NCBI GenBank assembly: GCA_024449915.1 | Contig: JAMZAV010002018.1 | Coordinates: 248,001-312,000, forward strand | Origin: Sweltsa coloradensis | Taxonomy: Eukaryota; Arthropoda; Insecta; Plecoptera; Chloroperlidae | DNA length: 64,000 bases | Reading direction: 5' to 3' | In this document: piece by piece, positions 36,300 through 47,555 of the stretch | Layout of the letters: every line of letters starts with the position of its first letter | Position numbering within the stretch: the first letter of the stretch is position 1 | Translations under genes and position numbers: made by a program | Notes under the pieces: model-generated | The model's database searches: none | Seen by the model: the letters and a program-made list of their open reading frames with translations, nothing else | What the model was told of the DNA's origin: nothing

Positions 36300-36750
36300 T
36301 AGAGAGCGCTGAACTTGGCCCAGCTCAAATGCGCGCACTCAGGTGTGTTGATTTCTGCTGAAAGGTTGGTAATATCATTACCAAATTTTGAATATATGTT
36401 AATAAAGTACTTTTATATTGATATCCAAACTTAGTTGCAAAAAATAAGCCATGAATATCCATTGCGGGATACAAGTCCAAAACGTGAAAAAATGGGAAAT
36501 CCAAAACAAGGATTTCAACTAAGGAAATCCCCATCAAACCAATTTATCTTACGATTTATCAAATTAACCTGCGCGTTCACATTGATTGAAACGTTGATAT
36601 CTAGTACGCAAATTTCTTAAAAAATCTGTATACACTTGGAATAAATTCTCGAAGTTCACCAAGATTGAGTAAATTACAGAGATTTCACGGTTTTCTAATT
36701 TAAAATCAGTTAATTAATTTCGGAATTCGCGTACTGGATCTCATACATTG
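36300..36750 (+). repeat. Dispersed repeat, copy 1 of family at 42880
   Basis: It shares AATGCGCGCACTCAGGTGTG, TTGGTAATATCATTACCAAA, ATGGGAAATCCAAAACA and CTGCGCGTTCACATTGATT with the inverse of 42880-43260. Divergence is moderate. The palindromic TTGGTAATATCATTACCAA sits in it. The element type is unknown. Confidence 0.6.
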
Positions 36751-38227
36751 ATTCTTTATTCGTCCGTGGGAAATATGATACCGGTGATATTAACGTTTAC
36801 CCCGCGGAACAAGCTGAAAGCTCCGCGCCAGTCTCAGCAGGCTACACTTAATTTTAATGGTGCATCTGTACAAAATGATAAGGTCACGATGCTAAAAGTA
36901 TCGACAAGGTCCACTAGATCTCCTAGAGGAGTATCAGCGCACCTTTTCAGCTGGAGATTTATAAGAGGACCAGAGAGGACCATCGGTAGCCCTGATGTCA
37001 AGTTGTGTTGTTCTACAAGTTGTATTGCTCTCATAGGTGTTGTTTCTATTACACTTGTAAATTATAAGTTCATTTGTTTAGCTAACATTGTGACTGGAAG
37101 TATTAGGTTTGATTCCCAATCGAAACAAACTGCATAGACCATGTTTTATACAGCTGTTCTGTTACACCTTTCATTTGTTGCCGCATCAGTTGCCATGGTG
37201 ACTTGACTGTTGTATAATGAATGTCACTCACAAAGGGACTTCTCACGTGAAATCAAATGATGTGTTGCAACTCCTCTCTCAACGAGACACAAAGACGACG
37301 ATGATGTTTAGTTCACTTTCCTTGTTTGGGGTCACGTGATTGGTCACCAGCAAGCAACACAAAAATCATGAACAATTACCAAAGTTTGATTTCAACCTTA
37401 ATGTCATTGTTATCTACCACAAGGGCTTGCTTCACCTTTAACCTATGAATAGTACGTTGGAGACAATCAACATCAACCAAGTGATAAAACATTACTCTGT
37501 GCAACAGGTTACTTCTAAAACACTTTCAGCACTGTCATACAAGAGGTAAAATATAGTTACTCGACTTCCAACGGAGAATAACTTAAGCTTTGTGACTGAC
37601 TTGTCTTAGTCACTTCGTTGGTCACTTGTGGTGACTAATTATTGCTGTGATGAACCCGTTACTCGTGTGTTTTCTAGAGTGTTGTTTTGTTCTATAAGTG
37701 GCCAACAAGGCCTGCCTCTCATTACCGACAGTGATGTTGCTATTTCGTTTCGCTAATTTTCGTCGGATTTACCGAAAGTATAATAATATGCTGAGTTGGC
37801 GAATTATATTGTACATTTCACATTTGTGGACGAAATTAGCAATATTCCTAATCTAAGGAACTCTTAAAGGAAATTTAATTATCTGTTTGAAATTAAATTG
37901 ACCTTTAATTCATGATAGATCTTGTATTGTACAAACTACTGATTGTTTGCTAATATTAAATCATTATATTATTCATTCAATATATAGCAGTACACTTAAT
38001 TTGTTTTTCTCTTATTGGTTTTGTGTTTATTTATTTTCTTGACATAGTATTTTCTCCATCTATAACGGACAAGTGGTACACTGAAAAAAACAAAACATTC
38101 TGTGATTAGATAAGTATGCCTCACAATTCTATTTAAGGTACAGAGAAAAAGCTGCTCAGAATGCTAATTTATGCTATTTTAAAACTGAAAGTGGTAAATA
38201 CTTCAAACCAAATGCAGATTCCACGAT
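36751..38227. other. Swip-1 intron 1, no supported feature
   Basis: A 129-codon ORF at 36748-37137 has no family resemblance. The rest is AT-rich without clear elements. Confidence 0.35.
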
Positions 38228-38400
38228 TTCGACCGACAGTGTTGGCTCGAGCGTTAAGCGCGCGACTATGATTCGGTAGGTCCCGGATTCAAATCCCTGG
38301 ACCGGCAATCCTGACTAATTTTTCCGAGGTTTTCCAGTCGTTAATGCGGGAAGGCAAGGGTTTGAGTCCTCTTAAAACAGCCCCTGGAATTTTCCCCCTT
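38228..38400 (+). repeat. tRNA-derived SINE-like copy 2
   Basis: A head with TTGGCTCGAGCGTTAAG, then B box GGATTCAAATCC, then the core GACCGGCAATCCTGACTA, CCGAGGTTTTCCAGTCGTTA and tail GAGTCCTC. It matches copies near 19115 and 57733 in order and spacing. The sequence just after it (to about 38575) has many homopolymer runs and looks low-quality. Confidence 0.6.
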
Positions 38401-41365
38401 AAAATTGCTTCCCCAAATAAATTACACTTTGGGGATGGAAATTCCCCGGGCACTTCCACAAATTTTTAAAATTATACCCGATTTTTTTTTGGGGTTTTCG
38501 CGGGAGGGAAAACCTCGTACGCAACTCCCAATGTTTTTGTAAAAGTGTTTTGTTTTCCCCACTGTTTTTTTTTTTTCGTCTTATAATCTTAAACTTAACG
38601 GGGCGTGTATGGACGGTGCGTGTATGGAGAACACTAGATAAGCTACTTACCTAATGATGATGAGTTATATCGAGTACACCTACATACATAAACGGAAGTA
38701 TGTTCAAGTAACGGTGGTTCATCGCCCATAACAATAATTACAGGCCTAGGATTTCTATTTCGGGCGAGACTACTATTGACCTCCATAATATATACTCCGT
38801 GTGTAGGCTGTGTCCCAATCAGGTTCCCGATTACACTAGTGGGCACGATTCAGAGCGGCCCGCATTCACTACAAACACAAACAGTATTTACTGATAGCTT
38901 TTTTTAAATAAATATTATGGGCAACATTCAGCAATATTGATTTTTTAAATCGATTGGACCACGACAATGTGGGTGAATAGGTATTGGATGTATATAGTTA
39001 TGCGAAAGACAATTTTTTAGTAAGTAGGGAATATATATACTTGTAAGGATTGCAGGATTTGGGTCAATATGTTCGGGGTCCCTTTTTTAAAAAACTTAAA
39101 AAAGTTTTTAAAATGCTTTTTTCGTAAAAAATTGGTACTCAATGGCAAAATCTACGTGTGTGGAAGCCCCGGGTATTCAGGGGGGGGGATTTGCCCCCCA
39201 ACATTTACTTTACTGTACACCAAAAATAGCTTCTTCAAAGAGCCTACACTATTGACTCATTTTCTCCCGGCCCCCACTAAACAAAATATCACGAATTGTA
39301 AACAGTAAATTGTCGGAAACAATTTTGTCACAATTTTACCCCGTCACGAGTAGAAATATAACAAATAATATTCCTATCCTGTCCTGATTCCATGTTTTCT
39401 ATCTTATATAATAACCCTATCGTCCAGCAGCATGACAATGCGCTCATTATCGAGCATAATATGACCGCATACAGGTTGTTTGTCAAATGCTGGCTAAAGC
39501 TGTATGCTATGTTTGAATAGTTTCAGTTTGAAATTGTTATACTTATCAATCAATTTATTTTTAAAATCATAAACATTCCCATATATACCAAGTCCAACTT
39601 TGTACTCATAAGTGTCACCATATTCGCGGATTCTGCACTAATATTGTTCTGCTTCGCCCACTTTCCTGCATAGGTGCCACCATGTAGGGTGTTGCGATAT
39701 TAGGCCGTGTCTCCGTCCGCGAATAAATTGACCATTTCCTTTAACGGAGGCGATCAATTAGAACCCCTGTCCCCGATGAGGCAATTTGGTTACGTAAAGC
39801 ACGGGTTTCACGGCTAGGGGGTCTTATACGGTTCATTGGTGACGAAAATACGTGTTTTTTTGTTTAGGCTTAACATTATGTAAATCTCTCAACTGTTAAT
39901 CATATTCCTACAACAATTAGTTGGTATGTGGGTGTTTCAAGTTAAATAAGAAAATGTAAGGGAATGTAGACCATTTAATAAGTGAGTATAGCCTAAAGCA
40001 TAACGAATAAGGCCCACCGATTAATGAAGGAAATTCCATTTTAATTGAAACCCAAATTTGGAAAAGGGTGATTAAATGTTGGTGAAATCAGACAATTTCG
40101 GATAGATTTTGCACATTTGTTTTATTTGCTCAGACTCGCATGTCATTTGCGTAGATATTGTATGTAACCAAAAGGATATGGTCTCGAATCCTATACAATA
40201 TGCCGCATGGCTGTTTTGCTGGTCTCTCATCCTTCCTCATTCTCATGCATCCACTCATTAACTCACCCCGACTCACCCAGGCAATTAACAGTAACACACC
40301 AACAATTAAACATCAGTAAAAATGACAAACGTGATCCTAGGAAGTAGGGCTTATATATAATGCACTTTTCACAATTTATAAATAACCCTTCTACATATTT
40401 TTCGAATATTGAAGTGTAATTATCATTTGCGGTCTTACAATGTAAGTCCAACGTTTTGGCAACATGCTCCTAGGCCATTTCTCACACGAATTCGTGTTTT
40501 CCTTACCAAACTTCCCTGCACATTATTATGATTGATGTGCACACCTTTAATCAGGTCTCTAAAAATAGGTGCGGTTTAAGGCGCGGCTTTTAATAATGGC
40601 TGTAGGGTGGGACAAAACAGCCGTTTATTGTGAAATTTGACAGAAATTGGGTGAGATTATAGATTAGATCGTATAAATTTTACGAAGGTAAGTGTAGGAC
40701 GCATTGTGCCACGATTTTCCCAGACCCTCATCTAAAAGTTTTCTATTTTCTTATAAAATTAACTTCTTTCTTCCAGCAGTGCGACTATATAAAGTGATTT
40801 CGCCATATTGGCTCTGGTCAGGTGCTGGTGCAACGATCTCACAGGAAAGTGTCGCAAGCTACGTGATCGTAATGCTCGAGTAACTCAGCTCAGCAATGAC
40901 TTCACCAGAAAACAGCCTGGCTTGCTTCATTGCGTTTGTTTGCTTAGTGTCACTTCCGGGTGTCTATATCCAGTGCCAATCTACGCAAAGTTTCCTTTTC
41001 TTCCATCACACTTTCGATTTTCTTTGTGTACTCGTCGGATTTTAGTTAGCCTGGACGACTAATTTTTTTACACGAAAACATTATGCATATTAGCTGATTA
41101 TACATGCAATCAAGGTTGTGTTTTAATTTGCACCGGTTTAAAACCAGCCTAGTTGCGTAACTGTTTGTATTCAACTTTGATATCAATCATTTATGAATGG
41201 ATGTGACGTCGAAATGAATTTTAATTGTTATGCTGTATTTACATAATATTATAAACTTTGTGTCGAAATATGGAATAACACAAAACTAGAACCATATAAG
41301 GCGAAGCCTTTGACCAAGTATTTAGTTTTAGTTTTAAAGTTAGAAGAGTTTCGTTTCGGAAATTA
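38401..41365. other. Swip-1 intron 1, no supported gene
   Basis: Homopolymer-rich start, a G run near 39181, then AT-rich sequence. ORFs at 40808-41062 and elsewhere show no domain or splice context. Confidence 0.35.
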
Positions 41366-41530
41366 ATGGCGTTTTCCATTGGCCGCACTCAGGTCGCACT
41401 AGTGCGCCCTAGTGCGCACTGGATTGCCACTTGTCTTTTCATTTGTTCAGTTTTGTAATGTTATTCAAGTGGAAGTTGACAACAATGACATCTATGCACT
41501 CGCCGAGTGCATGCCAATGGAAAACGCCAT
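41366..41530. mobile_element. Small MITE with 18-bp terminal inverted repeats
   Basis: ATGGCGTTTTCCATTGGC at 41366-41383 is the exact inverse of GCCAATGGAAAACGCCAT at 41513-41530. The interior has the near-palindrome CGCACTAGTGCGCCCTAGTG. Total 165 bp, no coding capacity. The flanks TTA and AAA give no clear duplication. Confidence 0.7.
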
Positions 41531-41937
41531 AAATGAAACTGTTCCCGTCATCAGCCTTTTTTTCAACAAAAAAGCAAATTATTATCAAAAATATATAAAA
41601 ACAAACAAAGACAATAGCGAAGGTAAATAAAGATTATACATTTCTCACACATGGAAGCTGACAAAAACAAGGGGATATAAAAAGGCTATTTTCTAGTATT
41701 TACTAAAGGAATCCAGGAGGAAAATAGGTACTCGGCTGGCTTAGTATTTTTTAATAAGGGTTGCCTCTTTCAGTTTCCTTTTTCCTCCTTCGTGTTTGTA
41801 TTTGCTTAGGCTTATTCATGGGAGAGGCTACAAGAAGTATCGTGTTTACCTGCGTAGTTACGAGCAAACATATTGTAAAAATTGCAAAAAATATTTTGGA
41901 GGGTATTATTTACTACAATTCAGAAATTAAAAAAGTC

Positions 41938-42010
41938 CGCCCCAACCGGGAATCGAACCACGGATCTCCCGCATTCCAGACAGGCGTCTTAACCACTAGA
42001 CCATCAGGAC
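41938..42010 (-). tRNA. tRNA-like sequence (GGA anticodon), minus copy
   Basis: A minus-strand copy of the sequence at 28349, with the same acceptor, loops and GGA anticodon and the same mismatched T-stem. The shared tail (AATTTCTGAATTG, then AGTAAATAATACC) continues down to about 41900. Lack of a long variable arm argues against a working tRNA-Ser. It lies about 215 bp upstream of Swip-1 exon 2, in antisense. Confidence 0.5.
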
Positions 42011-42225
42011 GGGTACAATTTAAGCTCGGAATTGTAGTTGCATTATACATCTGAATGGATGGTAAATAAAGTAATGTAGTAAATAATATCAATTACACCT
42101 ACGGGAGTGTTTCCCGGCTAAACAAATCGAGAAATTTTGGAGGGGTTAAAGCAAAAGTCAAAATGTGAAATGTTAATACGAGGACGAAATCGAAAAGTCG
42201 AACTCAACCACCCATGACGTTTCAG

Positions 42226-42369
42226 ATTCGACGAGGGTCGTGACGGATTCCTGGACCTTGGCGAGCTCAAGCGTATGATGGAGACTCTGGGAGCCCCTCA
42301 GACACATGACTCAAGGCTATGATCAAGGAGGTGGACGAAGACGGAGACAACCTCATCAGCTTCAGAGAG
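42226..42369 (+). CDS. Swip-1: EFHD2/Swiprosin-1 homologue, exon 2 (frameshifted)
   Basis: After acceptor GTTTCAG the exon completes Arg and reads FDEGRDGFLDLGELKRMMET then LGAPQTH. This is EF-hand 1 with loop DEGRDGFLDLGE (Ca2+ ligands at positions 1, 3, 5, 9 and 12). The frame then breaks at about 42311. In another frame LKAMIKEVDEDGDNLISFRE follows, carrying EF-hand 2 with loop DEDGDNLISFRE, up to donor GTGAGA. The family has two residues between QTH and LK; here only two bases (GA) stand there, so four bases seem missing. The splice phases on both sides are intact. A sequencing or assembly error is more likely than a true null allele. Confidence 0.85.
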
Positions 42370-42879
42370 GTGAGAGGAGGGGGGCGAGGAAGAAGCCTTG
42401 AGATAATATGTCTGTCGGGGGGGCGAGGGGGGGGGACCTCACATCACGAGCGTTGGCGGTGATAATGTACCCACCGTCACGTGTCTCCCCCCCCCCCCCT
42501 AAGAAACTTGGGAATTGTAACTTTCCATTATTTTCCCATTCATTAATATACAACTTTAGTTAGTAAAGAGATATGGAATACTCAAAATAATAATAATTTA
42601 TCCCCGGAGCTGAACTAGAAAGCTCTCACTTAGAAAGTGCAAATGGGTACAACCCCCGGCTACGACCGTGCAAAGCAGGGTCATACAGAAAGTATGAATT
42701 TAGCCCCGATCACTTCCAAAAACCTAGGTATGCGCTAAAAAACACGGGAAGTCGCTGAGGCTGGCGCGGAGACGAGTTTAGGCATTTAGCTTTCTGTCTT
42801 TTTTTTTCGGGTAAACGGTTTATAACACCGTTATCAAAATTCACATTTAAGTTGAAGAATAAATCTATGTTATCCATTA
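42370..42879 (+). other. Swip-1 intron 2, proximal; G/C runs
   Basis: G and C runs near 42417-42436 and 42487-42499 follow the donor. Nothing else is supported. Confidence 0.4.
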
Positions 42880-43260
42880 CGCGTATTCTTAAATTAATTA
42901 ATTGAAATTTTTTTTAGTGGAATCACCGAAATATTCTCCTTTTTGGTCAACTTCGGGAATTCATTCAAGGTGTACAGATATTTTTAACTCAAATTTGCAT
43001 ACTGGATAACATCGTTTTAATCAATGTGAACGCGCAGGTTATTTTGGTTTTATCGTAAGATGAATAATTTGGTGGAAATTTTCAGAATTGAAATCCATGT
43101 TTTGGATTTCCCATTTTTTCAAGTTTTATACATTTTAGATAACAATCAATAAAAAAGTACTTTATCCATGCAAAATTTGGTAATGATATTACCAACCGTT
43201 CAGCAGAATCATCAACACCTGAGTGCGCGCATTTGAGTTGGGCCAAGCTCAGCGTTAGCC
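42880..43260 (-). repeat. Dispersed repeat, copy 2 (inverse of 36300)
   Basis: GTGAACGCGCAGGTTA, TTTGGATTTCCCATTTTTTC, TTTGGTAATGATATTACCAA and CACCTGAGTGCGCGCATTTG are the inverse of the copy at 36300-36750. Confidence 0.6.
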
Positions 43261-43608
43261 CATTGTGTCGAGTTCGTGTGCGTGCTGTATGTTATCTGTT
43301 GACAAGATGGAAATATGGTGGAAACTAAACTTGAAACTACTTTTTCTTACATTCTATTCTATTGATATATAACTCCTTCCTGTGCAATATTAAACGTCGC
43401 AATTTCTTTACGGATGGCACGTTTTATAAACACCGTATATTGATACTAGGAGGAATGATAACAGATAAGAGGTGTCTGAGTGAATGGTTCGTTATCAGGA
43501 AACGCCGAGACCAAGGTTGACAGAATATCAAGGCCGTGGGCCGTGGGTTCGTTAAGGCTGTGAGTTCACCAACACCAAAAACCAAAATCCAAAATCCATA
43601 ATATGCAA

Positions 43609-44075
43609 TGATCATTCACAGTCTTTTGAAAAGATCAAAATATATTTTGTTTTGATTTTTTGGTCGATGCATTTTTCCTCTATTGCTACTTTTTTTTAAC
43701 GATTTTTGGTGCTAAGTTTTTCCAAAAGTATACCGTTTGGATGGCTGATATTTTTATTGTAGCTTACACTCATCTTTGACTATAGAGTATAGATTGAGGT
43801 GTTTTGAAATGTGTATCTTCAATATTACCTTTTGAATGGTGTATATTTTCGGTACTTCTGTGGTATTTGTACCGTCATTAAAGAAAAAGGATTGAGTTTA
43901 TATAGCAAAGTTATCATTTCAAAATACCTCATTCTATAGTCAAAGATGTGTGACTACAAAAAAATATCAGCCTCCAATGGTACTTTTGGCAAACTTAGCA
44001 CCAAAATCGTAAAAAAGTAGCAATCTATGAATCAAAACTATTTTGATCATTTTCAAAAGTACGTCTTAATGATCA
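43609..44075. mobile_element. Foldback element with arms of ~165-200 bp
   Basis: The left arm (about 43609-43815) and right arm (about 43912-44075) are inverses sharing TTTTGGTGCTAAGTTT, GGCTGATATTTTT and CATCTTTGACTATAGA. The ends are TGATCATT and AATGATCA. The spacer is about 100 bp. It could form a long imperfect hairpin in the Swip-1 pre-mRNA. Confidence 0.7.
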
Positions 44076-46136
44076 TATCAAAGATACTGTTTATGCTAAA
44101 ATGGATTGATAATAGTCTTTCAGAGTTGATTCCAATCTTACTCAATGAGTGCAAGTCATAACTTTAAAACCACTTTTCCATTACTTTTCGAATATGACAG
44201 GTCATTATGAATCAATGTATGCATTATCATAATTTATATAAATTCGTTTTGATACTCTTTGCGATAAAAAAAACTAGTGATAAAGCGTTTTACAGAATTA
44301 GTTTTCTATCGACGGAAAATGTTAACATAATCTTGTTTCCAACGATTTGTTACTGTCCCTGCTTCAGAACACGTGAACTTCACGTGTTCATGGCTGTCTT
44401 GAGTATGACACGTGATTATTAGTTGTAAGACTCGTGATATCGTGATCCGGGGTAATGATGGGAAAATAAGAAACTCAAACTTTAGGGCTAAAACAGGACA
44501 GTCTAATTTTTACTGTAAATGCATATGTTTTTATTAAACGTAAAAAATGTAGGTATGAAACTACATATATCTTTGTTGAAATGTACATCTCAGAATAACA
44601 AGATGTGAAATGAAAAACAAAGAAAACAAAATAACCTCTCTGTAAAAGTGGCCCCCAAAAGTCTTTTGTGCAGTATACAGCGACTTACCCTATGGCAGTA
44701 CTGTAAACGATAAAGTATCCGAAAGCAATGTTGCATTGTGCACATATAACATTTAATTACACACATATTATTATTTTTAGCCTTCCTTACTGTGTCCTAC
44801 AATAGGCTCAAAAATGTTATCTGGTCAATAACAATAGAATTAGAGTGCTGTCCTGACTTAGCCCCTCATGTGTTTGCCCGGACTAAAATGGAACACAATA
44901 AACATAATATTTTACTGAAATTAAATAAAAAATAAATAGGTAACTCCTGTTGATTTGATAAAAGATATAAAAAATACACAAGGTAAATAAAAGAAGATAA
45001 AAGTTGCTTGATAAAGCCAAAGTGTTGGAATTTGTCCCGTTTTTGCCCCGGATCACATACGTAGTTTATTATTCTGTAGTTTCATGCTGGAAGATAATAC
45101 CTGTGATTTTTAAAGTGAATAGAGCTTGAAGGTACTTGTCTAACCGAATACGTCATGAGTCGCATTGAACAGTATGATTTCCATTTTTCATTCGAGTCAC
45201 AATCACATGGTTAGGTTGGGTGAGCACGAATTATGAGGCCCAAGAAGAAGACAAAAGGCTATTTTCATGCAAATATTCAATGGAGGTGTAGAGAAACGCT
45301 TGGGCGCTCTGATAGGAACGGATATGGTTGATATAATTATGATATCTCGTCATGAGATAGCAACGTATGTTCACGAACTTTACAATATACAAAAACACAA
45401 CTGTAATAATTTGGGTTATTTTGAAATCTTTTTGCAATGTGTTATGATAAACTCATCCTTTTAGTGCATGACAAAAGAAATTATAGAATGCATGGAATAA
45501 AATATTGCAAACATAAGCTGACAGATTATTATTAGAACTGCACCACAGAAGTTGTTTTGTTGGTTAAGAGGTATCCACTGATTGAGTTGTCGAATTTACA
45601 CTGCACCTTTTGGGAACACTTCGTCTACAAAATATTTAATTTGTGGGACTTGCAATGAAACGATGTCTTGCTCGATTTTGTCACTCATGTTTCGAGGATA
45701 GTGTACTATTGTTTCCCCAACTCGAGTGACAACTGAGTACTGACAACCCCTCTTGTTTGTGTCACAGTCACACGCTGCGGTAACTTGGTAGATGGGGTGT
45801 CACAACTCACTAGTTCCTTCCTCTGTAGATAATGCAATAATGCAATGCAAGACATTGTAACCAACCTCTGAATTCTAAAGTTATATTAGTAGAATCAGAA
45901 TCATGAAGCAACCAATCCACACAAAGGCCGTTGTCATGGCGAGAGTTGACAAGCCTTACTTCGAAGTTTGTTATAGAAACAATGAGACGACACCTATACA
46001 CAATCATTTACATACAAAGTCAAAACACATTATATACTTAGCTTACCTAGAATGATGTGTATTTTTTAGTTAACACTGTCCGACATCATTATATTTTTAA
46101 TTTTAATATTTTCTAAATAAAGAAATAAAGAAAGAA
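44076..46136 (+). other. Swip-1 intron 2, no supported gene
   Basis: It holds a 23-bp perfect palindrome at 44367-44389 (GAACACGTGAA, C, TTCACGTGTTC) with two CACGTG E-boxes. Otherwise nothing clear. Confidence 0.4.
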
Positions 46137-46290
46137 AGAAATAAATAAATAAATAATTAATAAATACATTCGTATTTTGAGTCGACCCACTCGGACACAA
46201 CTGGTTTTCAATGGTGGACATTACATTTAAAAGCAACCAAGCCAACCCTGTAGGTGCCAACACCATCGACGAGCGAACAATGAGTCAATG
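46137..46290 (-). repeat. AATA-tailed dispersed repeat, copy 5
   Basis: AATAAATAAATAAATAAT, TTCGTATTTTGAGTCGACCC, then AAGCAACCAAGCCAACCCTG, TAGGTGCCAACACCATCGAC and GAGCGAACAATG. It is more diverged than copies 3 and 4. Confidence 0.6.
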
Positions 46291-46722
46291 ACCAATAGAG
46301 ACTGGAGTATTTAAGAATTTATTGTCCTCGTTGCTAATATTTACTACGTTTACATGAAGTTTTGAAAAAGTTTTGAATTGAATCAAAACTTATTCGACGT
46401 CCGTATACACGAACTTGTTTCAAAACGATCTCGAAACGTTTTCAAAACTTTTTTAGTTGTTAGATATCGGTGGTATTGAAGTGTGTATATATGACGGTTT
46501 TGAAAATCGTTGTGAAGTCAAACCCAAGAAAAATGGTTTTGACTTGAACCGAGTCAAACCCAGTTTTGAAGCGTATACATGCTGTTTTCCAAACTCAAAA
46601 CGTTTTGAAATCAACTTTAAACCTTCATGTATACGTAGTAAATGTGATTGATTTCCTGAACGTATCTTCTCACTAGGTGATAAAATTACGGTATATTATA
46701 ATAATAATTTCGTTGTTTATAG

Positions 46723-46857
46723 TTCCTGCTGATCTACCGGAAGGCGCGTGCTGGGGAGTTGACTGAGGAGAGTGGACTGAGTCAGCTGGCACTCCTGACT
46801 GAGATTGCCGTCGACGAGGTGGGAGTCACTGGTGCCAAGACATTCTTCGAGGCGAAG
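46723..46857 (+). CDS. Swip-1: EFHD2/Swiprosin-1 homologue, exon 3
   Basis: A 135-nt exon in phase 0 on both sides, acceptor TTTATAG and donor GTGAGG. It reads FLLIYRKARAGELTEESGLS, QLALLTEIAVDEVGVTGAKT and FFEAK. This is the family segment after EF-hand 2 (FLLIFRKAxAGEL, then VGVxGAKxFFEAK), leading into the C-terminal coiled coil. The coiled-coil exon, expected to be rich in Glu, Gln and Arg, was not found downstream. It may be outside the window or lost in the poorly resolved array after 47.5 kb. Confidence 0.93.
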
Positions 46858-47555
46858 GTGAGGGTTCTTTGCATCATGGTAGTGCTAATAAGCCCAGAAG
46901 AGATTCTTCTTTAGTCAGTCAGCTTCATGAGATTTATTTTTTGGTAATAGGCCTTTTATAAACGAACTTTTGCATTTTTGGGTCAAACTTTCAAGGTTTA
47001 AAAAAAAAACATTTGCAGAAGAGGAAAGAACAAGTGAATTTGCATTTTCATTACATTTATCGTTTAGAATATATTTTTTTATATTAATTGATAAAAAATA
47101 GCAATTGTCGTCAGAATCTACCCCCAATGGGGATCGAACCAAAAACAGCTAGCTCTCTTAGCAGTGATCTAAGAAATGAGCTATTCAGACGAGTTCTGGG
47201 TTTTATCCCCCGCGGGTTAGTTAAAAAAAATTATTATTTTTTTCAACATATCTTTGTCGAAAACTCACAAACCCAGCAAAGACAATTTTAGATCTAAAAA
47301 CACCAATTTTTGTGGGTTTTTTCTACAAACCACCGGAAAGAACGTTCTTTCCCAGCTGCTTACCAAAATTTGCCAAAAACGTTTAACCTTTTCCCGTCTG
47401 CATAGTTAATAGAATTTGAAAAATTAGAAAAACTTTTCTAGAAAATATATTGTCCATTCTCCTGTCCCCCGTCGAGGGCAGCGAAAAAACGAGTAATTTG
47501 CAGACGAGATCCCACAAGAAAAAGAAGAAAGGAAAGCGAGAAGAGGAAAAGAAAT
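46858..47555 (+). other. Swip-1 intron 3 start; tRNA-like segment
   Basis: The minus strand of about 47105-47215 has B-box-like GGTTCGATCCCC and an upstream GAATAGCTCATTTCT, resembling a decayed tRNA-derived head. From about 47270 the sequence becomes homopolymer-rich, leading into the array. Confidence 0.4.

Noticed and set aside
36748..37137. 129-codon plus-strand ORF
   Set aside because: No family resemblance or splice context; an opposite-strand ORF overlaps it.
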